DNA from: Candidatus Neomicrothrix sp. UBA2131
Lineage (GTDB): Bacteria > Actinomycetota > Acidimicrobiia > Acidimicrobiales > MedAcidi-G1
Direction: 5' to 3'
DNA: 64,000 nucleotides
Assembly: GCA_002329075.1 (NCBI GenBank)
Contig: DCXR01000074.1
Coordinates: 9,010-73,009, forward strand
Below are positions 35,684 through 43,680 of this stretch, in pieces. The stretch's first letter is position 1; every line of letters begins with the position of its first letter. The translations under genes were made by a program, and so were the position numbers. The notes below the pieces were generated by a model. That model had not been told where the DNA came from, did no database searches, and worked only from the letters and a program-made list of their open reading frames with translations.

Positions 35684-35920
35684 CGTGGGATCTCCTCGTC
35701 TGTCTCGATGGAGGCGGCCCCTCTGCCGTCCCCCTCATCCACGGCACGCGAACGTACGCCCTTCTGTGACGCCGGTACAGGGATTCGCGATAATTGATAG
35801 AGAACCTATCTATCTCTTCTGGTGATTGATGAGTCGGTGTCACATGCCTCCCCACGATTACTCCTCGGTAGTAACCACGAACAGTCGGCCCATGGCGGCG
35901 CTCGGCCACGACGGAGTGCC
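35684..35920. promoter_or_regulatory. AT-rich divergent region between whiB-like and hydratase genes
   Basis: This 237-base gap is one of the longest in the window. It holds an AT-rich block at about 35787-35830 with the inverted repeat GATAG-AGAAC-CTATC (35796-35810), and near-consensus GATAAT (35789-35794) and, on the other strand, TATCAAT. One or both divergent promoters probably lie here. I cannot choose the exact boxes. Confidence 0.4.
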
Positions 35921-36940
35921 ATGCTCTCCCCGATGAGCACGCCCGACCCGGCCAGCGACCCGGGCCCCTACTTCGACGACCTCTCGCTGGGACAGTTGCT
36001 CGACCCCGCTCCCGCCGTCACGATCGACGAGGGTGAGGCCGCCGTCTACCAGGCCATCTGCGGCGACCCCCTCGCCCTCACCCTGAGCGCACCGCTTGCG
36101 GAGGCCGTGACCGGAGCCCCCGGACGCCTGGCCAACCCGGCGCTCGTCATGCACGTCTCGATCGGCCAGAGCACGGTCGCCACCCAACGGGTCATCGCCA
36201 ACCTCTTCTACCGGGGCGTGGCACTGAGCGAGACCATCCGACTCGGCGAGACCCTGCACACCACGGTCGAGGTCCGAGGGCTGCGCGAGACCACCCGTCG
36301 CGACGACCGCCCGCCCCGGGGACTCGCACTGCTAGGCATCCGCACCGTCCGGGTCGACGACGGCGCCCCGGTCGTCGACTACGAGCGCTGCGCCATGCTG
36401 AGGTTCCGCGATGAGGCTGCCGAAACCGGCCACGCAGACGACCTCGGCGGCGCAGATCCCGAGGTCGACCTGGCCGCATGGACAGAACGCATACCACCGG
36501 GTTGGGACCCCTCGCCGTTGGCCGATGCCGCCGACCGGGACTGGGCCGTCGGCGAGACCCGGGCCGACCTGATGCGCGACACCGTAACGGCCGCCCCCGA
36601 GTTGGCCAGGCTCAGCCAGAACCTGGCGCCGGTGCACCGCGACGCCGCCGCCAACGAGGGCGGCCGACGACTCGTCTACGGCGGCCACACCATCGGACTG
36701 GCCCAGGCCTCCCTGGCGCGCCGCATGCCCGGCACCGCCACGGTGCTTGGCTGGCAGTCCTGCGACCACCCCGGACCCGTGTTCGAGGACGACGTGCTGT
36801 CGTGTCGCCACACGCTGCTCGACGAACAGGCGGTCGCCGGAGGTCGCCTGCGGGCCGTCCGCACCGAGGTGTCAGCCGAACGGGACGGTGAAGACGTCGG
36901 CCCGGTCCTCGACTGGCGGCTCGTGACGTGGGGTGCCTGA
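35921..36940 (+). CDS. MaoC double-hotdog hydratase, mesaconyl-CoA hydratase-like
   Basis: A 339-residue tandem hotdog protein. The N half starts YFDDLSLGQLLDPAPAVTI; the C half has LAPVHRDAAANEGG, RLVYGGHTIGLAQASLARR and CDHPGPVFEDDVL. The VYGGH block and overall plan resemble beta-methylmalyl-CoA dehydratase (Mch) of Chloroflexus and related mesaconyl-CoA hydratases. The neighbour, 4 bases away tail to tail, looks like mesaconyl-CoA C1-C4 transferase, which supports this. GGAG lies 6 bases before the ATG at 35921. Another enoyl-CoA hydratase activity is possible. Confidence 0.72.
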   Translation: MLSPMSTPDPASDPGPYFDDLSLGQLLDPAPAVTIDEGEAAVYQAICGDPLALTLSAPLAEAVTGAPGRLANPALVMHVSIGQSTVATQRVIANLFYRGVALSETIRLGETLHTTVEVRGLRETTRRDDRPPRGLALLGIRTVRVDDGAPVVDYERCAMLRFRDEAAETGHADDLGGADPEVDLAAWTERIPPGWDPSPLADAADRDWAVGETRADLMRDTVTAAPELARLSQNLAPVHRDAAANEGGRRLVYGGHTIGLAQASLARRMPGTATVLGWQSCDHPGPVFEDDVLSCRHTLLDEQAVAGGRLRAVRTEVSAERDGEDVGPVLDWRLVTWGA

Positions 36941-36944
36941 CCCG

Positions 36945-38144
36945 CTAGGTCGCGACGACTCCGCGCTCTACCAGTGAGCCGATCTCGGTGGCACCGAGGC
37001 CGAGGTCGTCGGCGAGCACCTGCTCGGTGTGCTCGCCCAGCCGTGGCGCCGTTGCCGCACCCCGTCCCTCGACCCCGGCGAACGCCAGCGGCGAACCGCA
37101 CACCAGGTGGCGGCCCACGCCGGGCTGGTCGAGGTCGGCGAACAGCGGGTTGACCGTCGAGCACCTCTGGTCCTCGTCTACCATTTCGATGAAGGTCCGG
37201 TAGGGACCCCAGCACACGCCCTCGGCATCGAGACCGGAGGCGACCTCAGCGAGCGTGCGTGCGGCGAACCATGGCCCGAACAGGCCGCCGAGCCGGTCGC
37301 GGGCGAGGTAGCGCTCTCCCTCGTCGGCGAAGTCGACGCCCAACTCGTCGGCCAACGCCTCCACGGCATCGGTCGTACCCGTGGCCGACTGGAGGCCCCG
37401 CCACTGCTTCGGACTGATCGCCACGACCATGACCCGGCGGCCGTCCCCGGTCGGGAAGTCTGAGCCGTAGGCGCCGTAGAGGTCGTTGCCGATGGCCTCC
37501 CGCTGCGTACCGAGCAACTGGGCCTCGGCCAGGGAGCCGAGCATGGAGACCGTCGCCAGCGCCACATCGGACAGGGCAAGGGTCACGAGGTCGCCTACTC
37601 CCTCGAGGATCCGTCGCCGGTCGGCGGCGAGGAGGCCCACGGCGGCCATCTGCCCGCACACCAGGTCCCATGCCGGTACCACGTTGTTGACGGGCCGGGG
37701 GTCGTCGGCATGTCCCGTGGCCGACGGGTAGCCCACGGCGCAGTTCACCGTGTAGTCGACAGCGGTGGTGCCGTCGTGGTTGCCGGTGATGGCGACCATC
37801 ACCAGGCCGTCTCCGCGCTGACGCAGCGATTCGTACGACAGCCATCCGACGGCCGGGAAGTTGGTGAGGAAGTTGCCGGCCCGTCCGACCAACTCGGCGA
37901 CCAGGTCCTGTGCCTCGGGGTCCCCGAGGTCGACCGCCAGCGAGCGCTTGCCCTTGTTGAGTCCGTTCCAGTAGAGGCTGGCGCCGTCGGGGGTGAGCGG
38001 CCAGCGCCGGTGGTCGATGCCGCCGCCGATGCGGTCGAAGCGGATGACATCGGCCCCCAGTTGGGCCAGCGTCATGCCACCCGACGGTGCGGCGACGAAG
38101 GCGGAGCCCTCGACGACCGTCAGGCCCTCGAGCGGAAGCGACAC
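36945..38144 (-). CDS. mct: CaiB/BaiF CoA-transferase, mesaconyl-CoA C1-C4 transferase-like (2-methylfumaryl-CoA isomerase)
   Basis: A 399-residue type III CoA-transferase. The N-terminus VVEGSAFVAAPSGGMTLAQ with GADVIRFDRIGGG is close to what I recall of Chloroflexus Mct, which moves CoA within mesaconyl-CoA in the second cycle of the 3-hydroxypropionate pathway. VDYTVN, LGEHTEQ and the catalytic-Asp segment LALSDVALA are also present. The GTG start lies 5 bases after the selenoprotein peroxiredoxin stop, so the two are cotranscribed. Another short-chain acyl-CoA transferase is the alternative. Confidence 0.75.
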   Translation of the reverse strand: MSLPLEGLTVVEGSAFVAAPSGGMTLAQLGADVIRFDRIGGGIDHRRWPLTPDGASLYWNGLNKGKRSLAVDLGDPEAQDLVAELVGRAGNFLTNFPAVGWLSYESLRQRGDGLVMVAITGNHDGTTAVDYTVNCAVGYPSATGHADDPRPVNNVVPAWDLVCGQMAAVGLLAADRRRILEGVGDLVTLALSDVALATVSMLGSLAEAQLLGTQREAIGNDLYGAYGSDFPTGDGRRVMVVAISPKQWRGLQSATGTTDAVEALADELGVDFADEGERYLARDRLGGLFGPWFAARTLAEVASGLDAEGVCWGPYRTFIEMVDEDQRCSTVNPLFADLDQPGVGRHLVCGSPLAFAGVEGRGAATAPRLGEHTEQVLADDLGLGATEIGSLVERGVVAT

Positions 38145-38149
38145 GCTCT

Positions 38150-38617
38150 CTAACTCAGCGTGGCTATGTCGGCCAGCAGGTCGGCGGCGTGCTCGTCGAG
38201 CGTCGTCGAGGCGTTGAGGTCGTAGGCCCTGGCGATGGTGCCGTCGGGGCCGATCAGGTAGGAGATGCGCAGCGGGAAGGCTGCGAGTCCCCCGTCTTCC
38301 GGCCGTAGCACCTCGTAGGCCTCGCCCATCGTCCGGTCCGGGTCGGCCAGCAGGGCGTACGGGAACTGCTCGCTCTCGGCGAAGGCCTTCTGCTCCTCGA
38401 CGGTGTCGAAGCTGGCGCCGACGATCACGGCGTTGGCGCCGGTGAACTCGGGGGCTCGATCACGGAGCCCCCCTCCTTCGATCGTTCAACCGGGGGTGCT
38501 GGCCTTGGGGTACCACCACAGGGCCACCCACCTGCCGGCCAGGTCGTCGAGGGTGACGGTGTTGCCGTCCTGGTCGGGCACCGAGAATGCCGGCGCCGCG
38601 GTTCCTGCTTCGAGCAT
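38150..38617 (-). CDS. selenocysteine-containing peroxiredoxin (BCP/PrxQ-like)
   Basis: A 155-residue thioredoxin-fold peroxidase read from ATG 38617 through an in-frame TGA (38486-38488) as selenocysteine 44. The active site then reads YPKASTPGUTIEGGGLRD, where the family has PGCT with the peroxidatic Cys at exactly this place. The frame continues without a break to SFDTVEEQKAFAE, FPYALLADPD and FPLRISYLIGPDG. AAAGGA precedes the ATG. No other Cys exists, so there is no resolving Cys. A SECIS-like hairpin follows the TGA. Conventional calling would leave only the 92-residue tail. A nonsense pseudogene is the alternative, less likely. Confidence 0.87.
38443..38488 (-). promoter_or_regulatory. 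bacterial SECIS-like element
   Basis: On the mRNA strand an 8-bp stem, GGGGGCTC (38465-38472) with GAGCCCCC (38450-38457), closes a 7-base loop CGTGATC containing GU. It starts 13 bases after the TGA. The TGA itself (TGAAC, 38484-38488) can pair with GTTCA (38443-38447) to close an outer stem, the layout known for E. coli fdhF. This predicts SelB-dependent selenocysteine insertion. selA, selB, selC and selD are not in the window. Confidence 0.75.
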
Positions 38618-38684
38618 CGTGGTCCTTTCAGGTCCGGGGGTCGATCGATGACGACCCTAGTTGGCGGCCGCGAGGATGGCCCGA

Positions 38685-41636
38685 TCAGTCGTCGAGGGCC
38701 TCGACCATCACCGAGTCGACGGACACGGCGGGTTCGTCCACATCCGGTTCGTCATCGTCGCCTTCGAACGCCTCGTCGAGTACCGACATGGCCTCTTCGA
38801 AGGCGTCGAAGACCGCGTTGTCGCCTGTGCCGCAGGCGAGGAAGAAGCCGTCGATCGCATACTCGGCCTCGCCGGGATCCTCGAACCCGTACTCCGACCC
38901 CAGGGTTTCGAGGGATGCCAGTTCGGGCAGGGCGGAGAGGAAGTCGTCCTTGCCGTCGAAGGCGTCGGCCACCCCGGCGGCCGCCGCGGACAGGTAGGCG
39001 GCGTTCGGCTGGAGTACGTCAGGGAGTTCGCCGACCAGCCAGGCCGCGTAGTCGCCGCCGGCACGCATGGTGTCGGCAAGGTCGGTGGGCGTGGCCGGTC
39101 GCCGATCCATGGAAGCGAGCGCCGTGGCCACCCGGGCTTCGTTGTCGGCGCAGAGGCCCTCTGAGGCGGTCGGACCGTCGTAGGCGTCGGGCACGGGAAC
39201 CTCCTCGAGGATCCCGACCTCGCCGTACTCGGGCTCGAGGTGGGCGCAGGCGGCATAGGCGGCGTCGTTGCGGTCCTGGAACTCCTCGGTCCACTCCTCG
39301 TTCCACCATCCGGGGCCACCCATCTCGGCGTCCATGCACTCCTCGTGGGCGACCCAGGCCTCGGTCGAGGCGATCTGCTCCTCGATCCACCTCTTCTCGT
39401 CGTCGGGAGCCAGTTCGACGCACGACTTCATGCCCTCGAGGTACGCCGACTGGGACCATTCGTCGTCGGAGCTGACGTGGCCCCCCATGCACTCCTCGTA
39501 CGGGAGCATCTCCTCCATTTCGACCAACCACTCCTCCATCTCGGCGCGCTGACCCTCGGGTGCGAGCGACACGCACTCGCTCATGCCCCGGACGTAGGCG
39601 GCCTGTGACCACTCCTCGTCGTCGAAGCCGATGTGGCCCTCCATGCACTCCTCGTACGGGAGCATCTCCTCCATCGACTCGAGGTCACGCAGCATTTCGG
39701 CCTGAGCGTCCTCGGGCAACAGCGGCAGGCAGTCGCGCATGGCCTTGGTGTACGCCACCGACGACCACGAGTCCCGCGGCACCGCATCCTCGAGGCATTC
39801 CTCGTAGGGGCCCCACTCCTCGTCGTAGCCGCCCCGGTCGTCATCGTCCCAGTCGCCGTCACCCGCACAGGCCCCGAAGGCGAAGCCGCCGCCGTCCGAG
39901 ACGGCGTCGGCGGGGTCACCGCAGCCGGAAGCCAACTTCTCGTCGTCGGAACCCGGATCGGAGTAGTCCCAGAGCACGTCGCAACTCCACGGGTCGCCGG
40001 ACGTGCAGTCCCCGGCCAACACGGCCGGGTCGATCTCGGGCATGGCGGACTCGGTGCGCAACGCACCGGCACTCGTGCTCGACGGGTAGTCGTCGTTCGG
40101 TTCCATCGCCTGGTCCATCCCGCCCTCGGCCTTGCCGTCGCCGCCCATCAACTCCTCGGAGGCACCGAGGATCTCGCCCGCCGCCACGGGTGCGAGGAGG
40201 ACGTCCTCGATGCCGAGGCCGATGTCGTCGAAGGCGCCCGAGAGTGCTGCGTCGAGCACCACGGCCATGTACTCGACCACGGTCTCGACCGGGCTGAGGT
40301 ACCACGAGCCGTCGATCCTGCGCGTCACGACGAACAGGCCGTCGACGCCCAGGCCCGGTATGGCGTCCTCGAGGCAGCCCTCGTGCAGGCCCGTCGACCG
40401 GTCGGGGCCACCTTCGTCCTGCAGGTCGGCCAGGTAGTCGAACGCCGCACAGGTACCCCGGATCGTCAGCGTGGCGTCGGCGGACGCAGAACCCGCACCC
40501 TCGGGAAGGGTCAACGACCCGACCAGGTGCAGTACGACATCGGATACCACGACCTTGGTGCGTTCTTCGTCGAGCACCTCCTCGGTGGTGCCGATCTCGA
40601 GCGTGATGTCGAGTGCCGGCTCCATCTCGGCGACGAGGTCCTCGACCATGTCGGCCATCTCGTCGGTGTCCATCTCCATCCCGTCGGGCACCGACTCGTT
40701 GACCTCGTCGAACAGACCCTGGAACATGGGGAGGTGGTCGAGGAACACGGACATCTCGTCGGGTGCGACCGGGATCACCCCCTGGAGGGGATCCGCCAGG
40801 TCGATCGAGGGCACGAGCACCCCGGTCCGTATCTGGGCCAGCGCGGCATCGACCTCGGTATCGAAGTCGAAGCCGTTGACCTGGTCGACCACCACCTGGA
40901 GCACCCCGGAGGCGCTGTCGGTGCCCGCCGGCAGGCCGACCGTGGAGCCCTCGTAGTCGACCGGAGGCAGGTCGAGGAGCGTCCTCACGTATTCGAAGGA
41001 GGTGTAGAGAGGGCTCACGAACCAACGGCCCCGCTCGTGGACGACCATCACGAAGAGTTCTGATGGAAGCCTGACGTCGAGGAGGTCGCCCGACTCGTAG
41101 GCGGCCGCCTCCTCGGCCAGCATCTCGTTGATCTCACCGAGCGTGATCGACTCGTCGACGGCCTCGGCCCCCTCCCGGAGGTTGGCGTCCATGGCCGACG
41201 GATCGACCGTGATACCGAGGCCGCCGTCGACGAGGTACACCTTGTGGACCCGTTCGTGGAGTGCGTCGACCCGGATGTCGAGGTCGGCGACCTGGAGGTC
41301 GATTCCTGCAAGGGGGTCGCTGCCGGCCAACGCCCCCTCCTTCTGCGCCAACTCGATCACCCGCGTGTAGAGGTCGACGGCATGGCCGACCTCGGACGGC
41401 GGAAGCATGGCCGCTGCACCCACCACGTCCTCGGCGGCCAGCGCCACGGCGAGGCCGTTGACGGCCTCCTCGGGAGAAGCCGCACCGATCACCGAGCCCT
41501 CGGAGGCGGAGCGCAGGCTCAGGATGACGGCGACGACGACGACCGCCGCCACGAGTGCCCCCAGAAGTGTCCAGCGCCTCGAACCCGAGGCCCGGCTCGC
41601 TTCACCTACGTGGTCGGGTACCGCCGTCGCGTCCAT
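38685..41636 (-). CDS. large acidic single-pass membrane protein with cysteine repeats
   Basis: A 983-residue protein. A short cytoplasmic N-terminus and one membrane helix (about residues 22-41) precede a large, acidic extracellular part. The N-terminal ectodomain contains a duplicated module, ending RWFVSPLYTSFEY and SWYLSPVETVVEY. Then comes a low-complexity acidic linker (DGDWDDDDRGGYDEEW) and four tandem 51-residue repeats with paired cysteines. The tail is again acidic and ends EALDD. The first bases overlap the stop of the upstream membrane gene by 31 bases. No known family recognised. Confidence 0.8.
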   Translation of the reverse strand: MDATAVPDHVGEASRASGSRRWTLLGALVAAVVVVAVILSLRSASEGSVIGAASPEEAVNGLAVALAAEDVVGAAAMLPPSEVGHAVDLYTRVIELAQKEGALAGSDPLAGIDLQVADLDIRVDALHERVHKVYLVDGGLGITVDPSAMDANLREGAEAVDESITLGEINEMLAEEAAAYESGDLLDVRLPSELFVMVVHERGRWFVSPLYTSFEYVRTLLDLPPVDYEGSTVGLPAGTDSASGVLQVVVDQVNGFDFDTEVDAALAQIRTGVLVPSIDLADPLQGVIPVAPDEMSVFLDHLPMFQGLFDEVNESVPDGMEMDTDEMADMVEDLVAEMEPALDITLEIGTTEEVLDEERTKVVVSDVVLHLVGSLTLPEGAGSASADATLTIRGTCAAFDYLADLQDEGGPDRSTGLHEGCLEDAIPGLGVDGLFVVTRRIDGSWYLSPVETVVEYMAVVLDAALSGAFDDIGLGIEDVLLAPVAAGEILGASEELMGGDGKAEGGMDQAMEPNDDYPSSTSAGALRTESAMPEIDPAVLAGDCTSGDPWSCDVLWDYSDPGSDDEKLASGCGDPADAVSDGGGFAFGACAGDGDWDDDDRGGYDEEWGPYEECLEDAVPRDSWSSVAYTKAMRDCLPLLPEDAQAEMLRDLESMEEMLPYEECMEGHIGFDDEEWSQAAYVRGMSECVSLAPEGQRAEMEEWLVEMEEMLPYEECMGGHVSSDDEWSQSAYLEGMKSCVELAPDDEKRWIEEQIASTEAWVAHEECMDAEMGGPGWWNEEWTEEFQDRNDAAYAACAHLEPEYGEVGILEEVPVPDAYDGPTASEGLCADNEARVATALASMDRRPATPTDLADTMRAGGDYAAWLVGELPDVLQPNAAYLSAAAAGVADAFDGKDDFLSALPELASLETLGSEYGFEDPGEAEYAIDGFFLACGTGDNAVFDAFEEAMSVLDEAFEGDDDEPDVDEPAVSVDSVMVEALDD
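39228..39806 (-). repeat. four tandem 50-52-residue cysteine repeats
   Basis: Within the large membrane protein, PYEEC or AHEEC recurs with Cys at residues 614, 664, 716 and 767, at spacings of 50, 52 and 51. Each repeat continues with W/S-rich VAYTKAMRDC, AAYVRGMSEC, SAYLEGMKSC or AAYAAC and an acidic helix (EMEEWLVEMEEML). Each unit thus holds two cysteines about 22-30 residues apart, suited to one internal disulfide. The helical, acidic character is visible; the fold is unknown. Confidence 0.8.
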
Positions 41637-42061
41637 GCGGCGAGGCTACCGCCGACCGTGGTCAAGATCCCGGCCATCCCGGCCAGCCAGAGCCCCGTCC
41701 CGATGTGCGTGGCGTCGGCGACCCTCGCCGCCACTGCGACCACTACGGCGACCAGCATGACGACCCCGCCGAGCAGGCCGTGGGAAGGTCGCGCCCGCGG
41801 CGGTCCGGGCCAGGTCAGGAGCAGCACCGAGGCCGCTCCTGCCAGTGGAACCAGGTACCAGGCGATCCCCACCCACCCGGGTGGCCCGCCGCCCAGGTCG
41901 TCGCCCACGACCACCCAGAGTTCGGCCATCCGGAACCCGGTGACCGACGAGCCGACGACCTCGACCCAGGTGGCCCAGCCGCTCAGGATCGTGCCGACGG
42001 CCCCGAGCGCCACCAGGCCGACGGACAGGCGACCCGCAGCAGCAGGACCGGTGCTGGTCAT
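41606..42061 (-). CDS. small integral membrane protein of unknown function
   Basis: A 151-residue protein with four predicted membrane helices (about residues 12-30, 62-82, 95-114 and 121-140) and a basic C-terminus RRRYPTT. The second external loop has Gly-Pro-rich sequence. Its ATG overlaps the aldehyde dehydrogenase stop, and it runs 31 bases into the large repeat protein, so the three genes are one operon. Family not recognised. Confidence 0.72.
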   Translation of the reverse strand: MTSTGPAAAGRLSVGLVALGAVGTILSGWATWVEVVGSSVTGFRMAELWVVVGDDLGGGPPGWVGIAWYLVPLAGAASVLLLTWPGPPRARPSHGLLGGVVMLVAVVVAVAARVADATHIGTGLWLAGMAGILTTVGGSLAAWTRRRYPTT

Positions 42062-43518
42062 GCCAGCCAGGAGACCGCCTGGACCTCGCTGTAGGCCTCG
42101 AGGCCCCAGACGCCGCGGTCGCGACCTATGCCCGACATCTTGAAGCCGCCGAACGGGGCCTCGTTGTGGGGCTGGATGCTGTTGAGCGCCACGTTTCCGG
42201 ACTGCAGGCGCCTGGCGATGCTGTGGGCACGTGCGGTATCACCGGCATAGACGTAGCTGAACAGCCCGTAGTCGGAGTCGTTGGCGATCGACACTGCCTC
42301 GTCGTCGTCATCGTGTGGGAGCACCACGACGACCGGACCGAAGGCCTCCTCGCGCACGCAGTGCATGTCGGGGGTGCAGTCGGCCATAAGGGTCGGTGCC
42401 ACGTAGTAGCCGGGCAGGTCGGGGCGCTCGCCGCCGGCGACCAGCGTGGCCCCGGCGTCGACGCCGCCACGGATGAACGCCTCGACGCTGTCCCGCTGGC
42501 GTTCGCTGATGAGCGGACCGACCAGGGTGTCGTCGTCGAGCGGGTCGCCCACCTTGAGCATCCCGGACACGGCCTCGAGGGTCGACACGAGCTGGTCGTA
42601 GAGGCTGCGGTGGCAGATGACCCTGGTGGGCGCCGTGCAGATCTGACCGCTGTGGAAGCCCCACACGCTGGCGATGGCCTGCACGGCGGCGTTCACGTCG
42701 GCGTCGTCGGTCATGACGAGGGCGCCCTTGCCGCCGAGTTCCATGAGCACCCGGGTCATGGTGGCGGCGCCATTGGCGTAGATGGCCGCACCGATGGCCG
42801 ACGAGCCCGTGAAGCTGACCATGTTGACGCCCGGCGAGGCGACCAGGGTCGACGGTACATCCGAGCCCGAAGAGGTCAGGACGTTGACCACACCGGGCGG
42901 GAAGCCGGCCTCGGTGACGGCCCGGCCGAGGAGCAGGATGCCGAGCGGGTCCTGGGGCGCCGGCTTGATGATGCAGGTGTTGCCCATCGCCAGCGCCGGG
43001 GCGATCTTGCCGGCCATGTTCACGAGCGGGAAGTTGTAGGGGGTGATGCAGACGACCACGCCGACCGGCTGGCGGTGGACGACGGCTCCGACGAGGCCGG
43101 CCGGACCGAGTGCGGAGGCTCCGGCGGGCATGGGTTTCTCGGCGACGTCGAGATCCCGGGGTCTCGAGTAGTAGCGGAACCGGTCCACGAAGGTGCCACC
43201 CAGTTGCAGGGTCTGTGCGATCTTCATGGTGGCGCCGGTCTCGGCCTGCACGAGGGTCGCCCAGTCGGGCGAACGTTCGGCCAGGATGTCGGCCAGGCGG
43301 CCGAGGAGGGCGCACCGCTCGACCATGGGCGTGTCGCGCCATCCGGGGAGCGCCCGGTTGGCGGCGACGATGGCGGCCTCGGCATCGGCGACGGTGGCCT
43401 CGGGGGCGTGGCCGATGACGGCGGTGGTGCTGGGATCGACGATCTCGTAGGTGGCGGAGGTTGCAACCTCGTCGCCTCCGATGAGGAGGTTCCACTGCTC
43501 CTGGGGGTCGATCTCCAT
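42058..43518 (-). CDS. NAD(P)-dependent aldehyde dehydrogenase
   Basis: A 486-residue ALDH superfamily enzyme. Motifs: oxyanion Asn in TPYNFPLVN, IIKPAPQDP, SFTGSSAIG, catalytic Glu in MELGGKGA, catalytic Cys in HSGQICTAPTR and EEAFGPVV. It oxidises an aldehyde to the acid; substrate is open, and short-chain or aromatic aldehydes are usual for this subclass. AGGAG lies 5 bases before the ATG. Controlled by a promoter whose start site carries the CTGAC-N5-GTCAG palindrome. Confidence 0.9.
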   Translation of the reverse strand: MEIDPQEQWNLLIGGDEVATSATYEIVDPSTTAVIGHAPEATVADAEAAIVAANRALPGWRDTPMVERCALLGRLADILAERSPDWATLVQAETGATMKIAQTLQLGGTFVDRFRYYSRPRDLDVAEKPMPAGASALGPAGLVGAVVHRQPVGVVVCITPYNFPLVNMAGKIAPALAMGNTCIIKPAPQDPLGILLLGRAVTEAGFPPGVVNVLTSSGSDVPSTLVASPGVNMVSFTGSSAIGAAIYANGAATMTRVLMELGGKGALVMTDDADVNAAVQAIASVWGFHSGQICTAPTRVICHRSLYDQLVSTLEAVSGMLKVGDPLDDDTLVGPLISERQRDSVEAFIRGGVDAGATLVAGGERPDLPGYYVAPTLMADCTPDMHCVREEAFGPVVVVLPHDDDDEAVSIANDSDYGLFSYVYAGDTARAHSIARRLQSGNVALNSIQPHNEAPFGGFKMSGIGRDRGVWGLEAYSEVQAVSWLA

Positions 43519-43553
43519 CGTCGCTCCTGGTCGGTGTGCCCCGGCCGGGGGGC

Positions 43554-43574
43554 CTGACTGTTCGTCAGATCGTA
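43554..43574 (-). promoter_or_regulatory. aldehyde dehydrogenase promoter with TetR-type operator
   Basis: Read on the minus strand, a TACGAT -10 box (43569-43574) is directly followed by CTGAC-GAACA-GTCAG (43554-43568). The palindrome covers the expected start of transcription, the same geometry as at 24648-24671. A repressor of the TetR family is inferred. Confidence 0.6.
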
Positions 43575-43680
43575 GGAGCCAGCCGACCGCCGCCCCAACG
43601 CCGCCGCCCCGTTCGACCCCATGTCCGGTCGGTCGGTACCGTGGTCATCGTTCAGTCCGCGTCTGATTGGGGAAGGCCGA

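Noticed and set aside
38150..38428. Separate 92-residue peroxiredoxin-like gene starting after the TGA
   Set aside because: It would lack the active site and the first beta strands; the frame is continuous with the upstream half through the TGA, so it is one selenoprotein gene.
38486..38488. Nonsense mutation or sequencing error in a peroxiredoxin
   Set aside because: The stop is TGA, at the peroxidatic position only, with a hairpin behind it. Not fully excluded without the sel genes.
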